NCBI GenBank assembly: GCA_006176705.1
Contig: QRFJ01000368.1
Coordinates: 362,501-426,500 of the forward strand
Direction of reading: 5' to 3'
Source: Cocos nucifera
Taxonomy: Eukaryota > Streptophyta > Magnoliopsida > Arecales > Arecaceae
Length of the DNA stretch: 64,000 nucleotides
This document shows positions 1 through 11,547 of the stretch, in pieces. A model generated the notes under the pieces. It ran no database searches and was not told where the DNA came from. It worked only from the letters and a program-made list of their open reading frames with translations. Each line of letters begins with the position of its first letter. The first letter of the stretch is position 1. The position numbers and the translations under genes are program-made.

Positions 1-110
1 AATCAAAAAATTATTAGTGATGGCCATAGCGACGGGAGTGCTGTTGCTAATAATTTTTTAAAATTTAAATTAAAAAATAAAAAATATTAGCGATGGCTTT
101 TGTTGGAGAT
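1..110. mobile_element. CACTA subterminal remnant
   Basis: The first 110 bases carry TTAGTGATGG and ATTAGCGATGG words and their inverse GCTAATAAT. The same words pack the ends of the CACTA elements at 13.1-21.5 kb. No terminal CACTA/TAGTG is visible, so this is a fragment or the end of an element lying left of the window. Confidence 0.4.
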
Positions 111-764
111 AAAATGGCTCCTGTCGAAGTTCTGCAAGGTATCTGATTTCAGTATAGTTCCATCTGAAACTGTGGCAACCATGGCCAAACTTCAGTTAAG
201 CTGTAGGCAAGATGATCCCCCAAACTATAATTATCAGCTCTCCAATTAATTGTAGAACCTGTTAAGGCATGATAAATTTTACCCAGACGAACTTAAATAA
301 TGAAGAAAATCATCGTTTGATCGATTATGACCCCTGACATAAGGTAGACAGTAGGACTCCGAGTAGTGAACTTCAGCATAGTACAATTTGATCGATCTTG
401 GAGATAATCGAACTCCTCTCCGATTGAACCTCCTTCTAGCCTTATCTCTCCACTACAATTGGAGATCCCATCAGACCCACATTCAGGATCTCGGATTGGC
501 ATAACTCTTCCTCAGTCAACTATACCACACTCTATGAATGGCAGACCTTGACACTCCTGCATCAAGAATTAGTTGTGTAAACTTGAGTCGGCAAAAAGGA
601 CCTCATCGTTAACATGAGTCCGAGCTTCTCCTCAAACAACCTAGTCATAGTCCTAATAGATAAATCCATTATTATATTTGATCTTCATTTCAAAATAGTT
701 ATCCACTTGAGGACGACCTTGAAGGCGGAAGGAATCTTGAGAGCCATCAAGAGCAATGACCATT
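111..764. other. Unassigned sequence, no recognisable gene
   Basis: Moderate-GC sequence with no family I recognise. A 69-codon open frame on the minus strand (293-502) has no motif, no partner exon and no similarity I can name. It may be an old retrotransposon fragment, but nothing seen here proves that. Confidence 0.3.
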
Positions 765-1350
765 GATGGATCCAAAAATTTATAACAATGATTTTGGTGA
801 TATTTATAGTATACTATCAAAATTTTACTTCAATCGGATATCATTATCATAGTTAGTTTAGCATGAAATGATTTGAATCGTTAAATAAAAAATGAGTGAT
901 CAAAAGATCAAACGATATTCGATTATTAGATGATTTTTTAGATAAATGATCTTTGCTACTATTATAATCATTTGTTTGATGATAATTGTAAAATCTAAAC
1001 TCCATGTATATGAACTATCCACTCTAAGCAGATCTTACAAAAGCAAAAGTATAATTACTTAAGAACTTTAATAGTGTATATCATGAGATATATAATTTTG
1101 AATGGTTTATATATACACGATTTGAATTTTACGATCACTACCTTACAAATGATCAAAGTCATAGCAAAGATCATTTATCTAAAGAAATCTTCTTATAATC
1201 GGATGTTCTTTAACCTTTTGATCACTCTTTTTTATTTAACGATCTAAATTATTTCATGCTAAATTGATCATGATAATGATGTTTGATTGAAGTAAAATTT
1301 TGATAGTATGCTATAAATATTACTAAGATCATCATTATAAGTTTTCGAAC
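765..1350. repeat. Long palindromic (foldback/MITE-like) element, copy 1
   Basis: The left arm (about 765-1020) reappears as its reverse complement at about 1100-1350. For example, AAATGATCTTTGCTA near 954 pairs with TAGCAAAGATCATTT near 1160, and TATCAAAATTTTACTTCAAT near 815 pairs with its inverse near 1285. The centre is about 80 bp. A second copy lies at 54,642-55,345 and the right-arm tail recurs near 40,590. The left end is shorter than in copy 2. There is no coding capacity. It could be a Mutator-like MITE with long TIRs or part of the left end of the CACTA family that follows both copies. The class is undecided. Confidence 0.7.
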
Positions 1351-1435
1351 CCATCGATGATCTCTATCTATCAAATCATTATGCGATCATTCATGATCAT
1401 CAAAATTAAATTTATTAATCAACATAACTGGGGCT

Positions 1436-2072
1436 TTTAGATCGAGATAATATTTTATGATAATACTCTAATGATAATTATTTAAATAATAAATGATAAA
1501 AATAGATTCTAAATTTTAAAATTATATCATATTCAGAGAAAATTTAAAAAAATTATATTTGGTTATAAAATATATTTATGACCAATTTTTTGGTTGCAAA
1601 ATATAAAAAATTTATGATCAAAAAATCAATCATAAAATAATTAAATTATTTTTTTATTTACAAAATACTTTTTAGAGGGAAAATTTTTTTTGGTGGTTAT
1701 TATTAGTGATAAAAAAAAATTTTATTGCTAATAATTGTTAGTAGTAATGAAAAATTATTTTATATTGCAAATATTATTTTTGGAATTTTTTTGGTTAAAT
1801 TTCTTTAGATGAAAATATTTTTAGAGGGAAAATTTTTTTTGTTGGATTTATTAGTGATGTAAATATTATTTTCTTTGCTAATAATCATTATTAGTGATGA
1901 AAATTTAATATTTCATCATAAATTATTTTTTTGAATTATTTTTGATTTATTTATTTAGAGGAAAACTTTTTTACTAGAAAATTGGTGAAAATTATTAGCA
2001 ACGAAAATTAATTTTTTATCGCTTATAATATTTTTAGCGTTGAAAATTTTTCATCACTAAAAGCTCATTAAA
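1436..2072. repeat. AT-rich subterminal repeat region of CACTA copy A
   Basis: Dense short words of the type TTATTAGTGATGAAAA and TTTCATCACTAAAAG in both orientations, as expected for subterminal transposase-binding repeats of En/Spm elements. The corresponding block of copy B is at about 55,600-56,070. No clear CACTA terminus is visible at the left edge. Confidence 0.55.
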
Positions 2073-2074
2073 TA

Positions 2075-3500
2075 ATGATCACCTCAACATCCCTTCATTC
2101 TCATGAAATGCTCGAAACCCTCTCTTCCCTCTCCCATGAAACCCTCGAAATCCTCTCCTCTCTCTTCCCTCCTAGGCTTCCACCAGCCGGCGAGTGTGTG
2201 TCTCTCACTCTCCCTTTGTCCCTCCTGGGCTTCTACCAGCCAGCGAGCACATCTCCCTCCCTCTGTCCCTCTTAGGCTTCCATTGGTCAGCAAGCACGCT
2301 CCCTTTCATCTCCCTCTATCCCTCTGTCTCCCACTGCCGCCGCTGCCCCTACCCCCACCGCTATTGTCACTACCGTGAACTGAAGGTAAAGCTCCCTCTT
2401 TGATGGGGTTTTTTTTTCCTTCTCCATGCAGGTGGTGGTGATGGGTGATGATGGCAGGGGTGGTGGGGGGAGGAAGGAGAAGGAGGGAGGGTGTTTTGCA
2501 GGGTTAGGATGGTGGTGACCGGCATAGACCCATGGGGTGGGTAGGAGGGGCACCGTGTGGGTTCGGAGCATGAGCGAAGCGAGCCCGACACCTTGTGTAA
2601 GCGCGGTGGGGTAGAGGGGTGCCGCGGGGGGTGTGGGGCGGTGGTGATGGGCCAGATGGCAATGCAGTGGTCAGAGGGCAGAGTACGATGGCATGGATGG
2701 CTGGAAGGCTGAGGATGGTCGGGGCCATAGGGGGTGGGGGTAGAGGGGCACCATGGGGGTTGGGGGAAGATGGTGATGGGCCAAGTGGTAGTGCGGGTGG
2801 CCGAGGGGTGGAGTACGATGGCTTGAATGGCTGGGGGGTCAGGGACTAGCGTTGAGCATGGGTTGGATTGGGTCGGGTTGAGAGAAAAATTTGAACCGAC
2901 CAAACCTAATTGGATTGAAGAATCTAACCCGCTGTCATCTATTTATTATATATAAATCATTTGAAACCAAAGTTAATGATTTGTAGTGGGTTCAGGTGGG
3001 TTATGTCAGTTTGGGCTCCAATGTTGATTTTAAGCATTACAAGCCAATACACTATTCAATTTACATAGAAACTAGAATATAATAATTTCATAACATTTAT
3101 AAGTCAATATATAACATGTTATAATTGCTAATTTTCAATCTCCAAATAATCTAAGTATTGAAAATACTATATTACTCGATTGGATTCGATTTTATACAAG
3201 TCAAAAATATAAAACTAGAATCCGATCATAATTAATCAAATTTTTTATAAATCATAATTTGATTCAACCCAATTCAAGTCTTTCAAATGATCAAAATCGA
3301 TGTTTATTGGATTGAATTGGAAGGATTTCTTTAGATTTCGATTATTTGCTCAGCCCTATTGGGGATGGTGCCTAACACCCTATGATGGGGGGTGGGGGTA
3401 GTAGGAGGTGAGGGGAGGAGGGGCACTATAGGAGGTGGAGGGTGGTGGCGATGGCTGGGGGGTGGGGTGGGGGTTATGCCATGTGGCAGAAGAAAGAGGG
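2075..3500. other. Strand-skewed leader of CACTA copy A (C/T-rich, then G-rich)
   Basis: From 2,075 to 2,400 the plus strand is very pyrimidine-rich (CCCTCTCTTCCC-type runs). From 2,410 to 2,860 and 3,360 to 3,480 it is G-rich, with many GGGG tracts. All open frames here are low-complexity Pro/Ser or Gly/Arg frames open on both strands, so I do not call a gene. The same pyrimidine-then-G-rich order occurs in copy B (56,090-56,830), which suggests a conserved untranslated leader or first-exon region of this element. Confidence 0.5.
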
Positions 3501-3789
3501 AAAAATTAAAAGAATTAATTTTTAGAAAATAAATAATTTATTAATAAAAAAATACTAAAAGTAATAACTACTATTAAAAAATAGTAATATTAAATAAAAT
3601 TAAATAAAATATTTAAAATATTTAAAAATAAATTATTTTTTGTAATAAAAATAGTTAGATTTTAAAATAATGATAAGAAATTATTTTTTAAAAAAATAAT
3701 TTAATGCTTTTGCTTGTTTAGTCCCTATGGTTTATTATGATTATAATTTAATATTTTAATTAGGATTAACCAAATCCTTCAGTGAATTT

Positions 3790-4005
3790 TTAATGCATAT
3801 GAACTCTTTGATCCAGGATCTGGGGCAGGATCTGGGTTGAAATCGAATCTAGGATCCAATCTGAGATCCAAATCATGATTCGGGTTGGATTGAGGTCAGA
3901 ATCTGGATCGAGATCCGATCTGGAATATGGATCAGGATCCAGATCAAGATATAGTCCAGGATTCATGTCTGGATCTAGATCGGGATTTAGGTTGGATCCG
4001 AGTAC
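3790..4005. repeat. GATC-rich degenerate minisatellite, copy A
   Basis: About 200 bp made of degenerate GGATCYRGATC-like words: GATCCAGGATCTGG, GATCGAGATCCGATC, GATCAGGATCCAGATC. The homologous block in copy B is longer (57,497-57,830). It sits just upstream of the transposase region in both copies. Confidence 0.65.
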
Positions 4006-4379
4006 ATCTCTCTATTTTCATAAAAAGATGCATGGTAGTAATTTAATGCATGTATTGATGTAACCTTGGACTCCCATTCAAGAGTCGGTCCCAGGATCCC
4101 AAAAATGGACTCTATGAATGGTTCTTGAATGCCTTGATTTGGGCAGTTCAGAAATGCATTAACTTTTTATTATTGTCATGATGTTCTTTGTTCTATTGTG
4201 AAAAATTCTGTTGTAGTTATCTCATTTGTTCTTCTAGTATATATTAGATGTGGTGAAAATGTGATCCATCTATATCATATGCTTAGAGAACTGCAGGAAG
4301 ATGCTATCGTATTTTCTCTGGATATGGAACAAAGAACAAAGTTGTGGCAATAATAATAGTGATACATGTTTGAAAGGGA

Positions 4380-7300
4380 TAGGACCACATCTATTAGAAA
4401 AGAGTTGGTGGAGTTAGGATTCATTAAGCATTATTCTTTGTTGTTGATGGATATCGACAAAAATTGTATGAATTATGTACGTTGGTCAATTGATCATCCA
4501 GGTCAGGATCCGATTTGGGATTTAGGTCAGGATCTAGTTTAGATGAATGCTAGGGATTCATTGTTGTTAATGGTTTTCTTTTTTGTCAAATGGATATCAA
4601 TAAAAATTAGATGAATGTCAGAGATATTTTCTTCCCTAAATATTGAAAAAGTGTTTGAGATTTTATTAAGTTTGTGGAGTGTAAGGCTAACAGTGCCAGT
4701 CGGATAAAGTATCCACACAAGAGATGTGTCAATATGGTATATCATCACATATCACTTGTTGAGAAGCATCTACGTTATGGTATAGACAAGAAGTATACTC
4801 GCTGGATATAGCATGGGAAGGATGATCTAAATGAAGTTGTGTGCGACGATAATGATATTGAAGATGATAGTGATGCTACTAAACCTATCGAATGTAGTGG
4901 TATAGGTTTACTATTGGATGATTTACATCATGATGTTAGCTTAAATGTATCCATGAGTACTAGTGCATATGAAGGCAGATCTGATCATGAACACAATATT
5001 TATAAGGTAGAAGGGACTTCTGAATAGTTTGCAAACCTTATAAAGGATGCACGAGAGCCATTCTATCCAAATGTATAAAGTTCTCCAAGTTAGAATTTTT
5101 GATCAAATTGCTTCATATAAAAATCATAAATCGATGGAGTCAGATAGAAGTTATTTGACCAAAATTTAGCATTGATTAAAGCAGCTCTTTCCAATGGAGA
5201 TAGACTTCTGAATCATATTTTGAAGTAAAAACATATATGCTAGAATTGGGACTTGGCTATATTCCTATACATGCCTACAAAAATAACTATATATTATTTT
5301 ATAAGGAGAATGAATGAGCAAGTGAATACCCACAATGCGGTGAGCCTAAGTATAAAATCGATAATAGAAAATGAAAGAAGATACCTCATAAGATTTTGAG
5401 ATATTTTTCATTGATTCCAAGACTTTAAAAGTTGTATATGTCCATAAAGATAGCTAAAGAAATGAGATAACATCATAAGCAGTGGGTTCCAGAGGAGAAC
5501 ATACTTAGCCACCTAGCCAACTCTGTAGTGTGGAAAGACTTTGATGCAAAGCATCCATAATTTTTGAGTGACCCATGTAATATCTAGCTTGGTCTAGTGA
5601 TAGATGGATTTAATTCTTTTGACAATTTGAGTACTTTCTACTGCATATGGCCTGTGATGCTAGGTGTATATAATGTGTCATCTTGAAAGTGTATAAAAGA
5701 GCCATTTATTTTTATGTCACTATTGATTTTGGTTCCGAAAGCATTAGGTAATAAAATTGATATATATCTACGATCCTTAATCGATAATCTGATAAAGCTA
5801 TAGAAAAATGAAGTATAGATATATAATTCTATTAGTCGAAGAAATTTTAAGTTGCATGCTTTGATTTTATGGACCATAAATGATTTTTCTACATTTGGAA
5901 ACTTATCTGGGTGGAGTACCAAAGGATATCTGGTATATCCAATATGCAACAAAGATACGTTCTCCTTATATTTAAAGCATGGAAGAAAAATCTACTTCAT
6001 AGGTTATCGATGGTTTCTATCTGCTAATCACTCTTGGAGGACCCATTATAACTAATACTTTGATAGTATAAGTCTGACCAACATCCGCCACTTAAGGAGT
6101 TAAGTGGAGCAGAGGTTTTAGAGCAACTTAAAGTCATTGAAAATATAAAAATTGAAAAAAAATATCAGGTACTCGCAAGTGGAAGTGTACTTAAGCTAAG
6201 CTAAATTGGACAAAGCAAAGTCTATTTTTTGAACTACCATGTTAAAAGCACCTACTACATCATGACTTAGATCTAATGCATATTGAGAAGAATATTTATG
6301 ATAATATCATCAATACGATGTTGAGCATCGCAAAAAAATAAAAAAATAATCCAAAAGCTCACCTTGATTTGCAAGAAATGAGAATCTAGCTGGAGTTGCA
6401 TTTAATTCATCGAGATGATAAATTTTTTATGCCACCTGCATATTATTCACTATTTGGTAAGGAGAAGAAGAGTTTCTGTGCATGATTAAAAATCATAAAA
6501 TTTTTGATGCTTATGCTTCAAATGTATCATGATGTGTTGGCAATAATAATGGTAATATCTCTGGTATGAAAAGTTATAACTTCCATATCATGATGCAGTA
6601 CTTGCTTTCTATAGTAATGCACGGCTATTTGAGTGGTGATGTTTAGGCTGCATTGTTTGAGTTGGGAGTATTCTTCCAAGAACTGTGTTACTGAAAATTG
6701 AAAATTAACATACTTGAAAAGTTTAAGAAGGATATTGTGCTCATTCTTTATAAGTTAGAAAAAAATTTTCCACCATCATTTTTTGATATTATGGTGCATC
6801 TAGTTGTTCATCTTCTAAAAAAGTTTTTTTAGCTGATTTGGTACATTATTGATGGATGTATCCTATTGAAAGATAAAAAAATCATAATTCTTTTGACATA
6901 TCAGTTATAAGATGTATATGTATTAGTTAAATTTAATATTTTTTATTTATAGATTCTTATATATCCTAAAAAAGTATGTGCATAATAAGGCACGGCTTGA
7001 AGGATCCATAGTGAAAGCATACATAGCTATGGAGGGTGTCATGTTCTGCTCGATGTATCTTGACGATATCAAAACAAGATTCAATCGTGTAGATCGTAAT
7101 GCAGATCGTAAATGGGATGACGATGAACCGATACTATCTATATTCAAATAAATGATTCGATCCATGGATGGAAGGAGATATAAGTTTATGGATTTGAATG
7201 ATCTATCCAAGGCACACTTCTACCATCTTAGCATACTTTTTACTATTTTAACTATTTATTTTTATGTTGATGTAAAATTAAAAATCATGACTTATTATAG

Positions 7301-8245
7301 TGAGCATGAAAGTATACTATCTAGAGAGAATAATACAGATGTTGATAATCGACATAAAGAAAATTTGCAAAATGGTTTAAAGACTATGTAAGTTTCACTA
7401 GTATTACATTATATTATTATAATTATAAAATTAATTATTTGAACCGGCATAACTTTTTATGTTATATTGTAGATGAAATCTAGGTATTTCATAAAGAAGA
7501 GGATGTGACTGATGAGTTGTACAATTTAACACATAACCCCGATCGAAGGGTTAACCACTACGCATCCTATATCATTGGAGGAATAAGATTTCATATAAGA
7601 GAACTTGAGATATAAAGATAAACTCAAAATAGTGGGATTACTACAATAGGATATAAAAGAGAAGAGAAGATTCAATTCTTGGTGTATTGATAGATATCAT
7701 AGAACTAAAGTATGGGTCCAAAAATTTGGTATTCTTATTTCAGTGTGAATGGTGAGATATTAGCAATAAGAAGATTGGATATTCATATCGATCTATACTT
7801 TATAAGTGTATGTTTTGCATGAACATAGTATCAAAATGAGCCATATATATTAGCAACTCAAGTGAAACAAGCAATATATTTAAAGGATTTAAAGTATTGA
7901 GGTGATTGGTATGTTATACAAAGAATAATTTCTAGAGGCATATATGACATACCAATCCAACTAGAGATGGACGAAAATTTAGATCTACAAGAAAATGAAG
8001 TTTTTCAACGGGAAGAACAAATATTGATCAAGCTTCTTAATGATGAAGAACTTATGACAACTCCTTTGAATAGGGCTAATCTACCATCCAACAAAGTTGA
8101 AACTAATTTTGTATTTAATCTTGATGATTCGAAGGGCAACGATCGGTTCATAAATGATAATAAAATAGAAAATGATACATTAGTCGATTATTATGATTCG
8201 GAGAAGGACCTACAAATCGAGGAGGATATGAATATTGATGAGTAG
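4380..8245 (+). pseudogene. CACTA (En/Spm) TNPD-like transposase, degenerate, copy A
   Basis: This is a decayed transposase of the Transposase_21 (TNPD) family, the enzyme that binds CACTA ends and cuts and joins them. The N-terminal transposase-associated zinc domain appears near 4,447-4,800. Its start is duplicated (MDID at 4,447 and again at about 4,579), with a GATC-rich piece between. At 5,200-5,640 there are degenerate forms of the family landmarks seen more cleanly in copy B (KTYMLELGLGYIPIHAYKN, MSIKIAKEM, FDAKHP). The CNKDTFSLYLKHGRK segment is at about 5,947-6,000. A clean acidic C-terminal frame runs 7,967-8,245 and ends at a stop. Many stops and frameshifts make it non-functional. 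Introns may explain a few of the breaks but not all. Confidence 0.75.
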
Positions 8246-8394
8246 ATTTATATTCTTTGTTGAATCTTCTTTTATAATAATGGTATGTAATATAATTCTA
8301 TTCATTAGTATTTATGTATTTTTACTATTATTATTTATTATTATATTTATTTATATATCAAGTTAGTTATATGCATGATTTAAGCATTACAGGT

Positions 8395-10077
8395 ATGGCA
8401 CCAGAAAGAAGATGACGATGTTTGAGTTCCTAGCCTACCCCTGAGAATGAGCCTTCCCCCATTTTCACTGTCATATCATTGGAGTTGCCAAAGGGTGCTG
8501 TAGAGGCAAATCTGAGTGAGACAGGTCTGAGTGATATTTTAATATTTTTTATATAATAAAATTTAATTTTAATTATACCTGTTAGATTTATAGATAGCTA
8601 TCATACTAATGATTTATTCATTATTGTTTCAAGCCATTCTCTGTTAGTGGTGAGGTGAGGGCGAGGTTCATCAAAGAATCTCATTCTACAGTGTTGGAGA
8701 CGTGAGCATGAGGGACAACTTCTCTGTATCGAGATTATGTCTGGCTTCATTAGGCCCATTAGGGGATGGTGCGAGCCATGATAGATTGAGCTGGGCATCA
8801 TATGCCTAGGCTTTGTCCCTGTGATGCTCTTCAATTGGCATCAGGTTACACGGACTCAGAGGAAAATCTTCTATAGCCATTTATAGGTAAAATAATATTT
8901 AGTAAAATATTTAATTAACATTGTATTCTCATAATATTTATGATTGGCAGGCTATATTTGATATTATTGATTTCGAGCATGATCGCATGCAGTAAGCTGT
9001 AGATGATCATCTATGCTCATATTTTAAGAAGTACCAGCATTGCATTCATCACCACTAGTATATTGTAGTATGCGACCATAGGTTGGAGGTAGTGTAGTAG
9101 CAGCCATAGGATAGCATCAGTATCGAGGACTAGGCTATCATATGTTGCACTTATGAGGATCCGACATATCAGGTTAAGCATCCAAACATTTTTTAAAGTT
9201 TAATAATTGAATTATTTATTTTTAAAATTTAATTAGTTACTTACTAATTTGATTGTTAATTGTATAGGGTTGATGTGCCAAAAGTGTTGCAAATCGGGCG
9301 AGAAAGACCATCTCGCACTATGGGGGTTCGAGGCTATTCCCTCACCATATGGAGTAGATGGTAAATAATTTCTATTTAGCATATTTTTAACTCTTTAACT
9401 ATTTAAAAAAAATTATTAATTATTCTTAAATTACAGAGAGATGTAGAGAGTGACGAGCTTCTTGGCAGGATTGAGATCTACCAACAGACCCACCAGCAAC
9501 AATCAGGGGAGTGGACAGCATGGAGCCAGAAGTTTTATGTAAGTTTTTTCAACTATTTTTTCATTGGTATTTTGACTTTCAGTACAAACTTAGAATAGCT
9601 AAATATAACTTTCATTTTCAGGTTCGTATGATAGATATTAGATCCCAACCTATCCTTGAGAGTTCGACTGCACCCATAGATGATGAGATCTATGATTAGG
9701 TGCTTGGTATGTGATCCTATTATGTTAGGAGGATTAGGGCATGGGATCAAAGCTCCTATACCCTCACGCTTGTCCAGAGTTGACATTCATGTTGCCTGCG
9801 ATGCCTGGCTAGTAAAAATGCAGAGATAGGTTGCTGAGGATCGACAATGAGCTATTAAGTTTGTTGCATGTGTCGATGAGTACCAGCTATTTTAGACATG
9901 ATGGAGCAGATGGCGCAGATGAAGCAGGTGATGCAGTTGATGAGGCAACAATAGGCCGATCCGAGCTCCTCCAAGTGCTTCCCTCCTTCGGCCCATTTTT
10001 CTTCTCCAGATGTCGATGCTTGACAGCCAGTGGCCTATTTTTATATTTTTTTTTTTTTATTTTGGATCTCTTGTAAT
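8395..10077 (+). pseudogene. CACTA second ORF (Plant transposase Ptta/En/Spm, PF03004-like), degenerate
   Basis: This lies downstream of the transposase in the same orientation, where En/Spm elements carry their TNPA-like ORF. It begins around ATGGCACCAGAAAGAAG at 8,395. Recognisable pieces are FDIIDFEHD near 8,950, a degenerate spacer with RERPSRTMG near 9,300, and the diagnostic ELLGRIEIYQQTH followed by GEWTAWSQKFY near 9,450-9,540. A methionine/glutamine-rich helix (MEQMAQMKQVMQLMRQQ, about 9,900-9,950) precedes a Ser/Pro tail. AT-rich gaps between the pieces look like introns. Stops inside the pieces mark it as a pseudogene. In intact elements the protein binds subterminal repeats. Confidence 0.6.
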
Positions 10078-10099
10078 TATTAAATTTATTATTTTTAAT

Positions 10100-10801
10100 T
10101 ATATTTTAATATAATAAAATAATGAAATTTATTTATGGGTTTATTATGTGAATTTTTATTTTAATTTTATTGATTATAAATATAAAATATTAAAAATATA
10201 AATTAAAAAATATATATTTATAAATTATTTTTAACATAACATTCTATATAATAAGCACTGGAATTATCTATGATGAAAAATCATCGCCAATAACATTATT
10301 TGCGATGAAATATTTTTAACATAAATATTTTTTTAAATTAAATCTATTAAATTTATTTTTTAATTATTTATGATGGAAAAATTTCATCACAAAAAAATTA
10401 TTTTATAATGATAAATATTTTCATCATAAATAAACTTATTTATGATGAATATTTTTTATTATAAATAATTTATTTTTTAAAATTTAAAACTATTATTAGT
10501 TTATTTATGATGTACAATTCCATAGTAAATAAATTTATTTATGATGGAAAGATTTTCCATCATAAAATATTTTATTTATGACAAAATTTGTCCATCACAA
10601 ATAATTAAATAAACAAAAAAAAAATCAAAGAAAATTTTTTATCACAAAAAATTATTATTAGTGACAGAATTTTTTTTTTGTCGCAAAAGATTATTTGTGA
10701 TCTTTTTTGTGATGAAATTTTCATCCTAAATAATTATTAGTGATGAAAATTTAGTATTTATGATATTTTTTTGGATCGCAAAAAACTCTTTTTGTTGTAG
10801 C
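10100..10801. repeat. Right subterminal repeats and right end of CACTA copy A
   Basis: AT-rich, packed with TTATGATGGAAA and TTTCATCATAAATAA words in both orientations. The block ends with GATCGCAAAAAACTC then TTTTTGTTGTAGCA. The inverse of that end, CTACAACAAAAAGAG, matches a CACTACAA-type terminus with its outermost bases altered. The peroxidase pseudogene begins about 50 bp further right, so the element inserted just upstream of that gene. Confidence 0.55.
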
Positions 10802-10848
10802 AAAGGATCATTATCTAGTAAATTTAAATTTGCTAGATTTTGGTAAGA

Positions 10849-11296
10849 GTTGGGTTCCTATGATAAGGGTTGTCCCACGGCTAAGAAGATTATATTTGAC
10901 CACGTTAAGAAAGAATTCCCTCAAATAACGAAGACTGTGTTAAGAAGCACATACCTAATGTGTTATCATTAGGTAACCCTCTCCTTAGGATGCACTTCAA
11001 TGATTGCTTTGTCTAAATGCATGCCGAACATTTATTCATTCTATTGTGTCCCTTCCGCTACATGTGCCAATATATGCTTCTTTATTAATTCTCTTTTGTT
11101 CCAGGTTTGTGATGCTTCTGTTGTGGTCGACTCCACTAGTAAGAATCAAGAAGAGAAATTAGCATTCACTAATCCAAGCCTTAATGGTTTCAACTTCATT
11201 GATAGAGTCAAGAGCTTAATAGAACCAGAATGTCCTTTTGTTGTTTCATGTGCCGATATTCTTGCCTTAGCTGCAGGAGATTCAGCTGTAGTCATA
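10849..11296 (+). pseudogene. Class III peroxidase pseudogene, exons 1 and 2
   Basis: The exon 1 remnant (10,849-11,013) encodes a GFY-type start, then DKGCPTAKKI after a 1-base insertion near 10,858, and LLRMHFNDCFV near 10,981-11,013. In active plant peroxidases this is RxHFHDCFV. Here the second His, the distal catalytic His (His42 of horseradish peroxidase), is Asn (AAT at 10,999-11,001). Exon 2 (11,105-11,296) follows an intact TTCCAG acceptor and encodes VCDASVVVDS, GFNFIDRVKSLIE and CPFVVSCADILALAAGDSAV, typical of exon 2. A stop follows the donor site of exon 1. Exon 3 was not found. The last exon is far away at 36,712-37,122, separated by transposons. Signal peptide and start codon are not visible. 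Confidence 0.85.
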
Positions 11297-11547
11297 GTAG
11301 AGAACCTACACTTGGCTTGTCATTTTTTCCCTTCTTTTTGGCTTTCTCAGTTTTTGTGAAGAAACTTCTCTAATAACAAGGGAATGCAATTCAGCTGTCT
11401 TTTGTATGCGCTTGAGATGAATGCAAGTGCAAAACCCTGTTTCACACATTGGCATCTTTCCTCTTTACCTGGCCTCCTTCTAAGCATGAGAAAACCTTGA
11501 AGACTACTCTTTCATTGCATAAGTCTAGACTGAGTAACCAGTGAGGC
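11297..11547 (+). other. Probable intron 2 of the peroxidase pseudogene
   Basis: T-rich, non-coding sequence directly after the exon 2 homology and before the inserted LTR. Its place in the gene fits intron 2, which lies at the same position (between the RDAV and GPFWP motifs) in the intact peroxidase at 49-50.5 kb. Confidence 0.4.

Noticed and set aside
2084..2903. Pro/Ser- and Gly/Arg-rich frames on both strands, up to 177 codons
   Set aside because: Low-complexity C/T or G-rich DNA, open on opposite strands at once, with no motif and no conserved frame between copies A and B.
5638..5952. Minus-strand frame of 104 codons, and its parallel at 59,327-59,644
   Set aside because: The pair is conserved only because both lie opposite the transposase; the plus strand carries the recognisable CNKDTFSL-type motif.
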